From contig CAUEYX010000003.1 in the NCBI GenBank assembly GCA_959022495.1, positions 166,289 through 230,288 of the forward strand: a stretch of DNA of 64,000 bases, given 5' to 3'. Of the stretch, positions 16,615 through 24,710 are shown in pieces; the first letter of the stretch is position 1; every line of letters starts with the position of its first letter. Source of the stretch: an uncultured Lachnospiraceae bacterium (lineage in GTDB: Bacteria > Bacillota > Clostridia > Lachnospirales > Lachnospiraceae). The notes under the pieces were generated by a model. It ran no database searches and was not told where the DNA came from. It saw only the letters and a list, made by a program, of their open reading frames with translations. A program made the position numbers and the translations under genes.

Positions 16615-16987
16615 ACATCCCTAAGACCTTCCGCGTCAGTTTTCTTTCATCTTCCCCGGCGTTTCTATAGTGTGTGATGATATCGATTTCTTCTGATGTG
16701 AGATATACGGTGTCCGCGCTGGCGATAATTCTTCCGGTAAAATACGGTCCGGGTGCCTCGTTTATGATTCCGTCTTTTGTGCATGCCTGAGTGAGCAGCT
16801 GTTCCAGAGTGACCTCATAGATATCCGCGATACGGATGAGCATATCGATATCAGGAATGCGCTTGCCTGTCTCATAATTCGAGTATGCCTGGCGGGAGAT
16901 ATTAAGTTTCTCGCCGATCTGCGCCTGTGTGTAGTTGTGGTCGTTTCTGAGTCTGCGCAGATTCGCTGCGAGCTGAATATTAGACAC
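16613..16987 (-). CDS. XRE-family transcriptional regulator
   Basis: A 124-residue protein with a clear N-terminal helix-turn-helix of the Cro/cI type: LRRLRNDHNYTQAQIGEKLN, ISRQAYSNYETGKRIPDIDMLIRIADIYEVTLEQLL (about residues 8-62). The C-terminal half (YLTSEEIDIITHYRNAGEDERKLTRKVLG) resembles the short tail of many clostridial one-domain regulators. GGAGG touches the upstream ATG at 16993 too closely, while it is seven bases from the in-frame GTG at 16987, so the GTG is chosen. Its last codons and TGA stop lie at the border of palindromic element A. Two copies of a 12-base motif flank its promoter, suggesting autoregulation. Target genes unknown. Confidence 0.9.
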   Translation of the reverse strand: MSNIQLAANLRRLRNDHNYTQAQIGEKLNISRQAYSNYETGKRIPDIDMLIRIADIYEVTLEQLLTQACTKDGIINEAPGPYFTGRIIASADTVYLTSEEIDIITHYRNAGEDERKLTRKVLGM

Positions 16988-17003
16988 CGGCATACCTCCA
17001 TTT

Positions 17004-17015
17004 ACAAGGAATTGT
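17004..17015 (-). promoter_or_regulatory. Putative XRE operator, proximal copy
   Basis: ACAAGGAATTGT, with ACAA/TTGT ends self-complementary. It lies between the -10 and the start codon of the XRE gene. A near-identical copy lies at 17085-17096. Confidence 0.45.
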
Positions 17016-17047
17016 TAAAATGACTGCATAATTTATTCATCCATTAT

Positions 17048-17053
17048 ATCAAT
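17048..17053 (-). promoter_or_regulatory. -10 element of the XRE gene
   Basis: On the minus strand TATAAT is read just after ...AAAATTGA, about 60 bases before the GTG start. The -35 region is poor, which fits regulated expression. Placed by reading the complement of the ATTATA near 17043-17048, so allow a few bases of error. Confidence 0.45.
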
Positions 17054-17084
17054 TTTCCCTGTAAATAAAGTGATATGCAACGAA

Positions 17085-17096
17085 ACGAGGAATTGT
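17085..17096 (-). promoter_or_regulatory. Putative XRE operator, distal copy
   Basis: ACGAGGAATTGT, matching the proximal copy at 11 of 12 bases and in the same orientation. It lies upstream of the -10 of the XRE gene and between it and the CYTH gene. Confidence 0.4.
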
Positions 17097-17130
17097 GTAT
17101 AGAGGCAACAAATCGTTGCTTTTTCTGAAC

Positions 17131-17580
17131 CTATTTCTTGCTGAGTGTACTGTTATGATACAAAGGGGAAGCGGTGACATCTTCCCCAAGCCAATCGGGC
17201 GCAATGTAAGACCGGGCGGCGTCCTCATCAGGAAATTCGATCTCTGTCAGTACAAGCGGAGCCAGGTCTCCCTCAAAGATGTCCAGCTCTAAAGTGAGAT
17301 CCCCTTCTAAGGGGATGACATACCGTTTTTTTGTAATGATCCGCCCATCGGTTTTAGCGATCAGATGGCGGTAACTGTCTTTGGTGAGAGGAAGGTTGTA
17401 TTCTTCCCTGACCATAAGGCCTTTTGATTTATATGTGAGGAAATAACTGTCATGATCCCGGCGTACCCGCACGACGGGGTCTGTGCAGAGATAGCCCTGT
17501 TCGATCTGGCGGAAAGGATAATCCTCCGGGTGGAATGGCAGCCGTTTTAAATCCGTTAGAAATTTTCGTTCGATTTCCAT
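17131..17580 (-). CDS. CYTH domain protein (triphosphate tunnel metalloenzyme)
   Basis: A 149-residue protein of the CYTH family. The defining EIERKF motif is at residues 2-7, followed by the alternating charged strands of the tunnel: IEQGYLC, VVRVRRDHDSYFLTYKSKG, REEYNLPL, TKKRYVIPL, TLELDIFEGDLAPLVLTEIEFPDE. Family members hydrolyse inorganic triphosphate or organic triphosphates, or make cAMP; small bacterial ones like this are often tripolyphosphatases, but the activity cannot be told here. The ATG at 17580 is set by GGAGGTG nine bases before it; an upstream in-frame ATG at 17631 lacks such a site. Confidence 0.9.
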   Translation of the reverse strand: MEIERKFLTDLKRLPFHPEDYPFRQIEQGYLCTDPVVRVRRDHDSYFLTYKSKGLMVREEYNLPLTKDSYRHLIAKTDGRIITKKRYVIPLEGDLTLELDIFEGDLAPLVLTEIEFPDEDAARSYIAPDWLGEDVTASPLYHNSTLSKK

Positions 17581-17855
17581 GAAATGATGCACCTCCGTAA
17601 TCATGTGTCTGTAGTTCCAATTATAGAACATTCCAATGAGGCGCGCTACCCTGAATTTAGGAGTGAAAATGGGGATGATGAGCGGTGTGGGAAGAGGACG
17701 CGTTGCATTCAGCCCTTATGTCTGGTAAACTGGACATAGAGTGTTCGGACGTGTCTGGGGCGGAGGGAAGCGGAACATTAAGCGGACTCCAGGCACCCAT
17801 AACGGCTGAAACAAAGAGATTTGATCATATCTGGAGAGGAAAGGAAGGAAAGAAG

Positions 17856-18407
17856 ATGAAGAAAGTCTGCGTGTTTCTTGCTGATGGTTTTGAGGAGATT
17901 GAGGGCCTGACGGTGGTGGATATTCTGCGGAGAGCCGGTGTTGAGACGGAGATGGTGTCCATAATGGGGAGAAAAGAGATCCAGGGCGCGCATGGGATCG
18001 TTGTGGAGGCGGACAGCCTGTTTGAGGAAGCTTCTATGGCCGAAGCTGATCTGCTGGTTCTTCCGGGCGGCATGCCGGGGACACTGCATCTGAAGGCGCA
18101 TGAGGGACTGAGAAAGATGCTGTGCGATTTTGACAGAGAGGGGAAGCCGATTGCGGCGATCTGCGCGGCGCCCAGCATTCTGAGCGGACTTGGAATGTTA
18201 AAAGGAAGAAAAGCATGTGCGTACCCGTCTTTTGAGGAAGAGCTGGACTGTGCGCAGGTACTGAGGGAACCCGTAGTGACAGACGGACATATTACGACAG
18301 GACGGGGGATGGGCGCCGCAATTCCGTTCGCGCTGAAGCTGACTGTCCTCCTCTGTGGAGAAAAGAAAGCAGAGGAGATCCGGGAAGCGATTGTATATGC
18401 AGTTTGA
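17856..18407 (+). CDS. DJ-1/PfpI family protein
   Basis: A 183-residue protein of the DJ-1/ThiJ/PfpI superfamily. It starts KKVCVFLADGFEEIEGLTVVDILRRAG with the conserved glutamate region, has VLPGGMPGT and the nucleophile elbow AAICAAPSILSG with Cys at about residue 103, and TGRGMGAAIPFALKL at the end. Members act as chaperones, deglycases or proteases; the length and motifs are nearest to the YajL/DJ-1 group. Predicted cytosolic. The ATG at 17856 is preceded by AGGAAAGGAAGGAAAGAAG; the frame is open further upstream but without family features. It appears monocistronic, ending in an AT-rich hairpin. Confidence 0.93.
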   Translation: MKKVCVFLADGFEEIEGLTVVDILRRAGVETEMVSIMGRKEIQGAHGIVVEADSLFEEASMAEADLLVLPGGMPGTLHLKAHEGLRKMLCDFDREGKPIAAICAAPSILSGLGMLKGRKACAYPSFEEELDCAQVLREPVVTDGHITTGRGMGAAIPFALKLTVLLCGEKKAEEIREAIVYAV

Positions 18408-18426
18408 TTTTTCGGCTTAACATATT

Positions 18427-18448
18427 TAAAAAATCCCTTATTTTCTGA
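18427..18448 (+). terminator. Weak AT-rich terminator after the DJ-1 gene
   Basis: AAAAAATC and GATTTTTT enclose a 13-base loop and are followed by more Ts. The stem is mostly A-T, so the assignment is tentative. Confidence 0.4.
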
Positions 18449-18650
18449 GATTTTTTTTAACGATCATTTTACGGTCTGCCCTGAATATGTTTAACACACA
18501 TGCCGTATATTGAGTCTGCACACAGGTGGCGGGGAGTTCGCTGCGCCTGATGGAGGCAGACAGACATTGGGAAGCATTCCTGAGCGATTGTGTGTACAAA
18601 CAATACGAGGAGATCCGAAACGGGAAGAGATTTCGGAGAAAGGGGACAAA

Positions 18651-20330
18651 ATGAATTGTGTGAAAAGGAACGGGAAGCACATAAGGATCATTTCTGCGCT
18701 GCTGAGCCTGTTGCTGCTGATTCTTGTGGCAGCGCCGGGCATGACAGTATCGGCGGCTCCGGAGATCGTGGGGAAAGGAACGGTCGGGCTGACATTTGGC
18801 GGACAGACGTCTGTATTGTGCGGGGAAACAATCTCCGGTACCGTATATTCTTATGATATCGGCGGAACGGATGCGGTCAGCATGAGCCTTACTTACGATG
18901 CTTCCGCATTTAAAAAGCTGGAAGTAAAGCCGGCTGACGGAGTGACCGTACTGGCATCGGAGGAAAACGACAATCAGGTAAATATGGTACTTATGGTAGA
19001 TCCGGAGACAACGGATTACTCCAAACTTCTTACTGTAACTGCAGCAGCGGGAGATACGGAAGCGGTTGGAGCAATTTCGATCTCAGCGTGTGAAGCGGCA
19101 AAAGAAGGAAACACGGTTGCCATTACGATCGCGCAGGACGATAATACGATCTCTGTGGTCAGTGATGAGCTCATCGAGGAATTTACCATTGAGACACTGT
19201 CCAAAGCGATGACATACTTCATGGTGGATTCAACCAATGCAAAATGGGCAGAGGCGGCAAAATACGATATGGATGAGAATGAGGTTATTAATTTGAATGA
19301 CTTTGTCAAGATCGCCAACGCGATTCTGGATTCCCAGAGAATCGGAAAGCTTCAGTTCGGTGAAGATGGCAGATTTAAGATTATGCAGATCTCAGATATC
19401 CAGGACTATGTAAATGACAGCAAGCCCAGCCTGAATGAGAAAACAACAGCTTTGATCAACGCGGCCCTTGACGCGGAAGCACCGGATCTGGTTGTGATCA
19501 CCGGGGATCAGATCGGCGGAAATATGAATGGTGACCAGGTACAGAGCCTGATCGACCAGATCGCGCAGCCATTCGAGGAGCGGCAGATCCCGTGGCTTGT
19601 AACCTTCGGCAACCATGACGAAGATGCTGTGACAGCGCTGAATGAGGGATGGAACAAGATCAAACAGCTTTCTTACTACCGCAGCTTTCAGTACAATATA
19701 AACCGCGCAAGCATGAGCGGCGTGCAGGGATATACATCAAACGGCAAAAATACGATCGCTGTAGGCGATATGTATCAGCTGATCTATGATAAGGAGGGCA
19801 AGAATCCGATTTATAATATCTGGGCGCTGGATTCAAACCGCTATGAGGACTCCGGAACAGGAATCGGCGGCTACGACTGGATTCGTACAGGACAGATTCA
19901 GTGGTACACGGACACTTCCAAGATGCTTGAGGCAAAATACGGAGAGAAGATCAACTCTCTGATGTTCTTCCACATTCCGACCCCGGAATGGAGCGACATG
20001 TGGGACAATAAAGACAAGTTCAATGTTGTCGGGGAGAAAAATGAAGAAGAGTGCCCGCCGAATATTAACAGCGGCATGTTCACCGCTGCTCTTGAGAGAG
20101 GCGACGTGAGAGGAATGTTCGTGGGACATGACCATGTGAACAATTATACCGGTAACTACTATGGCATTCAGCTCGGGTATGACGCGAATGCAGGTTATCA
20201 GACATACGGCCTCGGCGGTGCGGACAACGACCGTCTGAGGGGAGTGAGGGTGTTTGAACTGGATGAAAACAATCTGGAGACCTTCACAACAAGAATGGTT
20301 ACCGCGAATGACCTTGGCGTAAACCAGTAA
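18651..20330 (+). CDS. Secreted metallophosphoesterase with cohesin-like and dockerin-like segments
   Basis: A 559-residue secreted protein. Order: signal peptide (about 1-38, ALLSLLLLILVAAPGMTVSA), a cohesin-like beta domain (about 45-175, with MSLTYDASAFKKLEVKPADGV and a later VTAAAG strand), a single dockerin-like calcium repeat (about 205-230, DMDENEVINLNDFVKIANAI), then a calcineurin-like phosphoesterase domain (about 238-550). The phosphoesterase motifs are complete: FKIMQISDIQD, VITGDQIGG, TFGNHDED, FFHIP and GMFVGHDHVNNY, which hold the two-metal site. Substrate unknown; related proteins are annotated as serine/threonine phosphatases or nucleotidases. The ATG at 18651 has GGAGAAAGGGG nearby. 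The next gene encodes a membrane-anchored cohesin-like protein, so the pair may assemble on the surface (inference). Confidence 0.85.
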   Translation: MNCVKRNGKHIRIISALLSLLLLILVAAPGMTVSAAPEIVGKGTVGLTFGGQTSVLCGETISGTVYSYDIGGTDAVSMSLTYDASAFKKLEVKPADGVTVLASEENDNQVNMVLMVDPETTDYSKLLTVTAAAGDTEAVGAISISACEAAKEGNTVAITIAQDDNTISVVSDELIEEFTIETLSKAMTYFMVDSTNAKWAEAAKYDMDENEVINLNDFVKIANAILDSQRIGKLQFGEDGRFKIMQISDIQDYVNDSKPSLNEKTTALINAALDAEAPDLVVITGDQIGGNMNGDQVQSLIDQIAQPFEERQIPWLVTFGNHDEDAVTALNEGWNKIKQLSYYRSFQYNINRASMSGVQGYTSNGKNTIAVGDMYQLIYDKEGKNPIYNIWALDSNRYEDSGTGIGGYDWIRTGQIQWYTDTSKMLEAKYGEKINSLMFFHIPTPEWSDMWDNKDKFNVVGEKNEEECPPNINSGMFTAALERGDVRGMFVGHDHVNNYTGNYYGIQLGYDANAGYQTYGLGGADNDRLRGVRVFELDENNLETFTTRMVTANDLGVNQ

Positions 20331-20356
20331 CTGTAAACATGTTCTGTCTGCACAAA

Positions 20357-20386
20357 CTCCCCGCAGAGATCCAAATCTGCGGGGAG
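20357..20386 (+). promoter_or_regulatory. Strong intergenic hairpin without T run
   Basis: CTCCCCGCAGA (20357-20367) pairs with TCTGCGGGGAG (20376-20386), 11 bp, loop of eight. It lies between the phosphoesterase and the anchored protein gene. With no T run it is more likely an mRNA processing or stability hairpin than a terminator. Confidence 0.6.
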
Positions 20387-20417
20387 CCATATCATTGAAC
20401 GAACTGGGAGGGTACAC

Positions 20418-21053
20418 ATGAGAAAACTATCAGGGCTGGTGCTGACATGTATGATTCTTGCCGGATTAAGTAAACCGATCTATGCCGCGGAGGAGACCGC
20501 GGGGCAGAATGCAGATGCTGTTACAGAGAGCGAAACACAGCTGGAGTGTCAATTTTCCGAGCCTGAGATTCATAAAAAAGCTGCCCATGCGGAGTATACG
20601 GTGGCAGTCAGCGTCAGTGGGGCAGATCAGGCAGAGGGATATGAAATTCATGTAAAATCAGAAAATGAAGACGATATTGTCATTGAAAATAAAGCAGGCG
20701 GAAACGCCACGGAAAATGTGTATAAAGACGGTGTTATGTATTTTGCCGTTATGTCAGGGAAACTGACAGGGGAGGAGATTGAGCTGTGTGAGATTACCGT
20801 AAAACTCCCTTACGGCGCACAGGGAGACAGCCGTGTGCTGGAGATACCGGAGATTCAGGTAGTGACCAGCGTGGCGGCGGAGGAGATCGAGAAGACCGGA
20901 CCGTATGAGGTGGAGCTTCCTGAGGTGAAAGCGCCATTCTACGCGTCGATCTGGTTTTACGCGGCCATAGCGGCTGTGGTTCTGGCGGGGGGCGTCGTCA
21001 TCTGGAAGAACTGGAAGAAAAAGAAAAGGGTCGTAAAGAGAGCAGCTTCATAG
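20418..21053 (+). CDS. Membrane-anchored cohesin-like protein
   Basis: A 211-residue protein of unknown function. It has a signal peptide (about 1-24, LVLTCMILAGLSKPIYA), a beta-rich extracellular domain (about 40-150) with the pattern of a cohesin fold (EYTVAVSVSGADQAEGYEIHV, DGVMYFAVMSGKLTGEEIELCEITVKLP), a stalk, a transmembrane segment (about 176-196, SIWFYAAIAAVVLAGGVVIW) and a very basic cytosolic tail. No sortase motif is seen, so it is held by the membrane. It lies 87 bases after the dockerin-containing phosphoesterase and probably in the same transcript. The cohesin resemblance is by pattern only. The ATG is preceded by GGGAGGGTACAC. A terminator follows. Confidence 0.65.
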   Translation: MRKLSGLVLTCMILAGLSKPIYAAEETAGQNADAVTESETQLECQFSEPEIHKKAAHAEYTVAVSVSGADQAEGYEIHVKSENEDDIVIENKAGGNATENVYKDGVMYFAVMSGKLTGEEIELCEITVKLPYGAQGDSRVLEIPEIQVVTSVAAEEIEKTGPYEVELPEVKAPFYASIWFYAAIAAVVLAGGVVIWKNWKKKKRVVKRAAS

Positions 21054-21056
21054 AAC

Positions 21057-21115
21057 TGCCAGGAAGACCGGGGCTTTTAAGAAAGGCTGCGGTCTTTTTT
21101 CCTGTCCTGGCATGC
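21057..21115 (+). terminator. Terminator after the cohesin-like protein gene
   Basis: AAGACCG (21064-21070) pairs with CGGTCTT (21090-21096) and is followed by TTTT; outer arms TGCCAGGA and TCCTGGCA add a second layer. Confidence 0.75.
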
Positions 21116-21184
21116 GCGAGTTCCCGGCAGAGGGAATGGAATGAACAAAAACAGCCGGAAACAGGCGAAAATATTAAAAAATAC

Positions 21185-21213
21185 TGGAAATATGGGTGTC
21201 TGTGTGCTATACT
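21185..21213 (+). promoter_or_regulatory. Promoter of tig
   Basis: TGGAAA (21185-21190), a 17-base spacer and TATACT (21208-21213) with TG one base before it. It lies about 75 bases before the trigger-factor gene. No CIRCE or CtsR-type operator was seen. Confidence 0.5.
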
Positions 21214-21285
21214 GTTTCAATGACTGCAAATGCCCTCTTATAACAGGAGAGGTTCTATGATTTTGCGCATGCAAGGAGGAAAAAA

Positions 21286-22575
21286 ATGAGTTTACAGGTA
21301 GAAAAATTAGAACATAATATGGCGAAGCTGACGATTGAGGTGTCAGCAGAAGATGTGGAGAAGGCGCTCCAGGCAGCATACTTAAAGGAACGCAGCAGGA
21401 TCAGCCTTCCGGGATTCCGCAAGGGCAAGGTGCCGCGTCAGATGATCGAGAAGATGTACGGACCGGAAGTGTTCTATGATGAAGCTGCAAATCATATGAT
21501 ATCAGAGGCATATGGAAAAGCATACGACGAGTGTGAGCTTGACATTGTATCCCAGCCGAAGGTGGAGATCACACAGCTGGAAAAAGGGAAACCGTTTATT
21601 TTTACAGCTGAGGTCGCAGTGAAGCCGGAAGTTACATTGGGTGAATACAAAGGGCTGAAAGTGGATAAAGTCTCTACGAGAGTTACACAAAAAGAAGTGG
21701 ATGAAGAGATCGACAAAGAGCGCGAGCGCAATGCAAGGACAGTGGAAGTTACAGACCGCGCGGTTCAGGACAAGGATCAGGTTGTCCTTGATTTCGAAGG
21801 GTTTGTAGACGGTGAGGCATTCGAGGGCGGCAGAGGCGAGAAGTACCCCCTGACCATCGGTTCCGGCTCATTCATTCCGGGCTTTGAAGAGCAGCTGATC
21901 GGCGCTGAGATTGGAAAAGAAGTGGAAGTGAATGTGACCTTCCCGGAGGAGTACCAGGCAGAAGAACTGGCTGGGAAGGCAGCGGTATTTAAGTGTACTG
22001 TCCATGAGATCAAGGCCAAAGAGATTCCGGAGCTGGATGACGAGTTTGTGTCAGATGTTTCCGAAGAGAGCGAGACTGTGGATGCGTACAAGGCCGAGGT
22101 AAAGGCAAAAATCAAAGAGCGCAAGGAGCGCGAAGGAAAGCAGAAGAGAGAGGACCAGTCTGTGGAGCAGGCTGTGGCAAATGCGCAGATCGATATCCCG
22201 GAGCCGATGATCGACCTTCAGACAAAGCAGATGGCGGATGATTTCGCGCGCCGTATCATGCAGCAGGGAATGAGCCTTGAGCAGTATTTCCAGTTCACAG
22301 GACTGTCTGAAGAGAAGATGATGGAAGAGTTCCGTCCGCAGGCTGAGAAGCGCATCCGCACAAGACTTGTGCTGGAGGCGGTTGTCGCGGCAGAGAATAT
22401 TGAAGTGTCCGATGAACGTCTGGACGAGGAGCTGAAGAAGATGGCAGAATCCTACCAGATGGAGGTTGAGAAACTCAAAGAATTCATGGGCGACAACGAG
22501 AAGAAGCAGATGAAAGAGGATATTGCGGTTCAGGAGGCAGTGACACTGATCGCAGACGCGGCAGTAGAAGGTTAA
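21286..22575 (+). CDS. tig: Trigger factor
   Basis: A 429-residue ribosome-bound chaperone with peptidyl-prolyl isomerase activity that meets nascent chains at the exit tunnel. Domains: N-terminal ribosome-binding domain with the signature GFRKGKVPRQMIE (about residues 44-56), FKBP-type isomerase domain (about 150-245, DQVVLDFEGFVDGEAFEGG, GSGSFIPGFEEQLIG, VTFPEEYQAEELAGK) and the long helical C-terminal arm. Strong AGGAGG ribosome site. It heads the quality-control cluster tig-clpP-clpX-lon, a gene order conserved in Firmicutes. Confidence 0.98.
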   Translation: MSLQVEKLEHNMAKLTIEVSAEDVEKALQAAYLKERSRISLPGFRKGKVPRQMIEKMYGPEVFYDEAANHMISEAYGKAYDECELDIVSQPKVEITQLEKGKPFIFTAEVAVKPEVTLGEYKGLKVDKVSTRVTQKEVDEEIDKERERNARTVEVTDRAVQDKDQVVLDFEGFVDGEAFEGGRGEKYPLTIGSGSFIPGFEEQLIGAEIGKEVEVNVTFPEEYQAEELAGKAAVFKCTVHEIKAKEIPELDDEFVSDVSEESETVDAYKAEVKAKIKERKEREGKQKREDQSVEQAVANAQIDIPEPMIDLQTKQMADDFARRIMQQGMSLEQYFQFTGLSEEKMMEEFRPQAEKRIRTRLVLEAVVAAENIEVSDERLDEELKKMAESYQMEVEKLKEFMGDNEKKQMKEDIAVQEAVTLIADAAVEG

Positions 22576-22588
22576 TCCAGGCTGTAAG

Positions 22589-22611
22589 GAGGTGTGCCGC
22601 AGGCACACCTC
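22589..22611 (+). terminator. Hairpin between tig and clpP
   Basis: GAGGTGTGCC (22589-22598) and GGCACACCTC (22602-22611) form a perfect 10-bp stem with a three-base loop; only TT follows, so it may allow partial read-through into clpP. Confidence 0.6.
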
Positions 22612-22693
22612 TTGTCAGACTTGGAAGAATAGAGAAAGCTGAGAATAGAAGAAGCCTGCGGCAGGACAGAGCAGGCAGAAAGGGGTATAAGAG

Positions 22694-23275
22694 ATGAGTT
22701 TAGTACCTTATGTCATTGAACAGACGAGCAGAGGAGAGCGCTCATATGATATTTATTCAAGACTATTAAAGGAAAGGATCATTTTCCTCGGGGAAGAGGT
22801 AAATGATGTGTCAGCCAGCGTGGTTGTCGCGCAGCTTCTTTTCCTGGAGGCGGATGACCCGGATAAGGATATCCAGCTTTATATCAACAGCCCGGGAGGT
22901 TCTGTGACGGCAGGACTTGCCATCTATGATACGATGCGGTATATCAAGTGCGACGTATCCACCGTGTGCATCGGCATGGCTGCGAGCATGGGAGCGTTCC
23001 TGCTCGCGGGCGGAAAGAAGGGAAAGAGATTCGCGCTGCCCAACGCGGAGATTATGATCCACCAGCCTTCAGGCGGAGCACAGGGGCAGGCCACAGAGAT
23101 TCAGATCGCGGCGGAGCATATCCTCCGCACGAAGCAGAGATTAAATGAAATCCTGGCGGCAAACACAGGACAGGATCTTGAGACGATTAAGGCTGACACA
23201 GAGCGGGATAATTTCATGTCCGCGGAAGAGGCGAAGGCATACGGCCTGATCGACCAAGTGATCGTGAACCACTAA
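22694..23275 (+). CDS. clpP: ATP-dependent Clp protease proteolytic subunit
   Basis: A 193-residue serine peptidase that forms the 14-mer degradation chamber fed by ClpX or ClpC. The catalytic triad is visible with canonical numbering: S98 in GMAASMGAFLL, H123 in MIHQPSGGAQGQATEI and D172 in ADTERDNFMSAEEA. The N-terminal loop VPYVIEQTSRGERSYDIYSRLL is complete. It sits 118 bases after tig and 22 bases before clpX, with which it surely works. A divergent second ClpX is encoded at 62349. Ribosome site GAAAGGGG. Confidence 0.98.
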   Translation: MSLVPYVIEQTSRGERSYDIYSRLLKERIIFLGEEVNDVSASVVVAQLLFLEADDPDKDIQLYINSPGGSVTAGLAIYDTMRYIKCDVSTVCIGMAASMGAFLLAGGKKGKRFALPNAEIMIHQPSGGAQGQATEIQIAAEHILRTKQRLNEILAANTGQDLETIKADTERDNFMSAEEAKAYGLIDQVIVNH

Positions 23276-23297
23276 TTATTGTATGAGGTGACTTTAT

Positions 23298-24569
23298 ATG
23301 GCAGGGAAAATGACAGACGATATCGTAAGATGCTCTTTCTGCAATAAAACGCAGGCTCAGGTAAGAAAGCTGATCGCGGGACCGAACGGCACATATATCT
23401 GTGACGAGTGTATCGGTATCTGCTCGGAGATCATAGAAGAAGAGCTGGACTACAATGAGAGAGAAGTATTTGACGACATCAATCTTCTGACGCCGGAAGA
23501 GATGAAGGCGTTTCTGGATGATTATGTAATCGGCCAGGATGAGGCAAAGAAAGTGCTCTCCGTCGCAGTCTACAACCATTACAAAAGAATCATGGCGGAG
23601 CAGGATCTGGGGGTGGAACTCCAGAAGAGCAACATTCTGATGCTGGGTCCTACCGGATGCGGGAAAACCCTTCTTGCGCAGACCCTTGCGAAGATCCTGA
23701 ATGTTCCGTTCGCGATCGCGGACGCAACGGCGCTGACCGAGGCGGGATATGTGGGCGAGGATGTAGAAAATATCCTGCTCAAGGTCATCCAGGCGGCAGA
23801 CGGTGATATTGAGCGCGCGGAGCATGGGATCATCTATATCGATGAGATTGACAAGATCACGAGAAAGTCTGAGAACCCGTCCATCACCCGGGATGTGTCC
23901 GGCGAAGGCGTGCAGCAGGCGCTTCTGAAAATCATCGAGGGTACTGTGGCGTCCGTGCCGCCCCAGGGAGGGCGCAAGCACCCGCACCAGGAGCTGATTC
24001 AGATAGATACGACGAATATTCTGTTTATCTGCGGAGGCGCGTTTGAAGGGATTGACAAGATCATAGAGACACGTCTTGACAGGAAGTCCATTGGCTTTAA
24101 CGCGGAGATTGCTGCCAAGCACGAGTATGACATGGATGTTCTGCTCCACGAGGTTCTTCCCCAGGATCTGGTAAAATACGGCCTCATCCCGGAATTGGTG
24201 GGAAGGCTTCCGGTTACGGTATCGCTGGATCTGCTTGATAAAGAAGCGCTGATACGCATCCTGACAGAGCCCAAGAGCGCGATCGTGAAACAGTACCAGA
24301 AACTGCTGGAGCTCGATGGCGTGAAGCTGGAATTTGACCGTGACGCTCTGATCGAGATCGCGGAGACAACGCTCAAGAGAAAGACAGGAGCCAGAGGTCT
24401 GCGTGCCATCATGGAGAAGATTATGATGGACACGATGTATCAGGTTCCGTCAGACGAGACGATCAAAGAGTGCCGGATCACGAAAGAGACTGTGAAGGGA
24501 ACCGGGAATCCGCTGTATCTGCGGGATGGTGAAGAGCGGAGGTCGTTTCTGACATCAGAGAGCGCATGA
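23298..24569 (+). CDS. clpX: ATP-dependent Clp protease ATP-binding subunit ClpX
   Basis: A 423-residue AAA+ unfoldase that feeds tagged proteins to ClpP. All landmarks of a canonical ClpX are present: N-terminal zinc domain CSFC...CDEC (C12, C15, C35, C38), Walker A GPTGCGKT (117-124), pore loop GYVG (150-153), Walker B GIIYIDEID, the RKH loop GGRKHPHQE (226-228) used for ssrA-tag recognition, and the ClpP-docking IGF loop (265-267 in RKSIGFNAE). Starts at an ATG after GAGGTGACTTTAT. It is the second gene after clpP. It provides the reference for the divergent paralogue at 62349. Confidence 0.98.
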   Translation: MAGKMTDDIVRCSFCNKTQAQVRKLIAGPNGTYICDECIGICSEIIEEELDYNEREVFDDINLLTPEEMKAFLDDYVIGQDEAKKVLSVAVYNHYKRIMAEQDLGVELQKSNILMLGPTGCGKTLLAQTLAKILNVPFAIADATALTEAGYVGEDVENILLKVIQAADGDIERAEHGIIYIDEIDKITRKSENPSITRDVSGEGVQQALLKIIEGTVASVPPQGGRKHPHQELIQIDTTNILFICGGAFEGIDKIIETRLDRKSIGFNAEIAAKHEYDMDVLLHEVLPQDLVKYGLIPELVGRLPVTVSLDLLDKEALIRILTEPKSAIVKQYQKLLELDGVKLEFDRDALIEIAETTLKRKTGARGLRAIMEKIMMDTMYQVPSDETIKECRITKETVKGTGNPLYLRDGEERRSFLTSESA

Positions 24570-24585
24570 CGGCGGAGCCATTGTA

Positions 24586-24653
24586 AAAAAGGATAGAAAG
24601 GCGGGTGCAATGGATTGCCATATGTACCTGCTTTTTCTATTTTTATATCATAG
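24586..24653 (+). terminator. Probable terminator between clpX and lon
   Basis: AGAAAGGCGGGT (near 24595) and ACCTGCTTTTTCT (near 24626) form an imperfect stem followed by ATTTTTA. The arms differ at a few places, so strength is uncertain. Confidence 0.5.
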
Positions 24654-24710
24654 GAAAGTCCTTCGGACTGACCTAGTGGAGACAGGTATGGAAGATCAGG
24701 AGGAAAGAAT

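Noticed and set aside
16061..16670. Short open frames inside palindromic element A
   Set aside because: They arise from the inverted repeats on both strands, lack ribosome sites and have no counterpart at copies B and C.
17101..17125. Small hairpin GCAAC/GTTGC followed by TTTTT on the plus strand
   Set aside because: There is no plus-strand gene upstream for it to terminate, and the stem is only five bases.
20357..20386. Intrinsic terminator between the phosphoesterase and anchored protein genes
   Set aside because: The stem is strong but no T run follows, so termination is unlikely.
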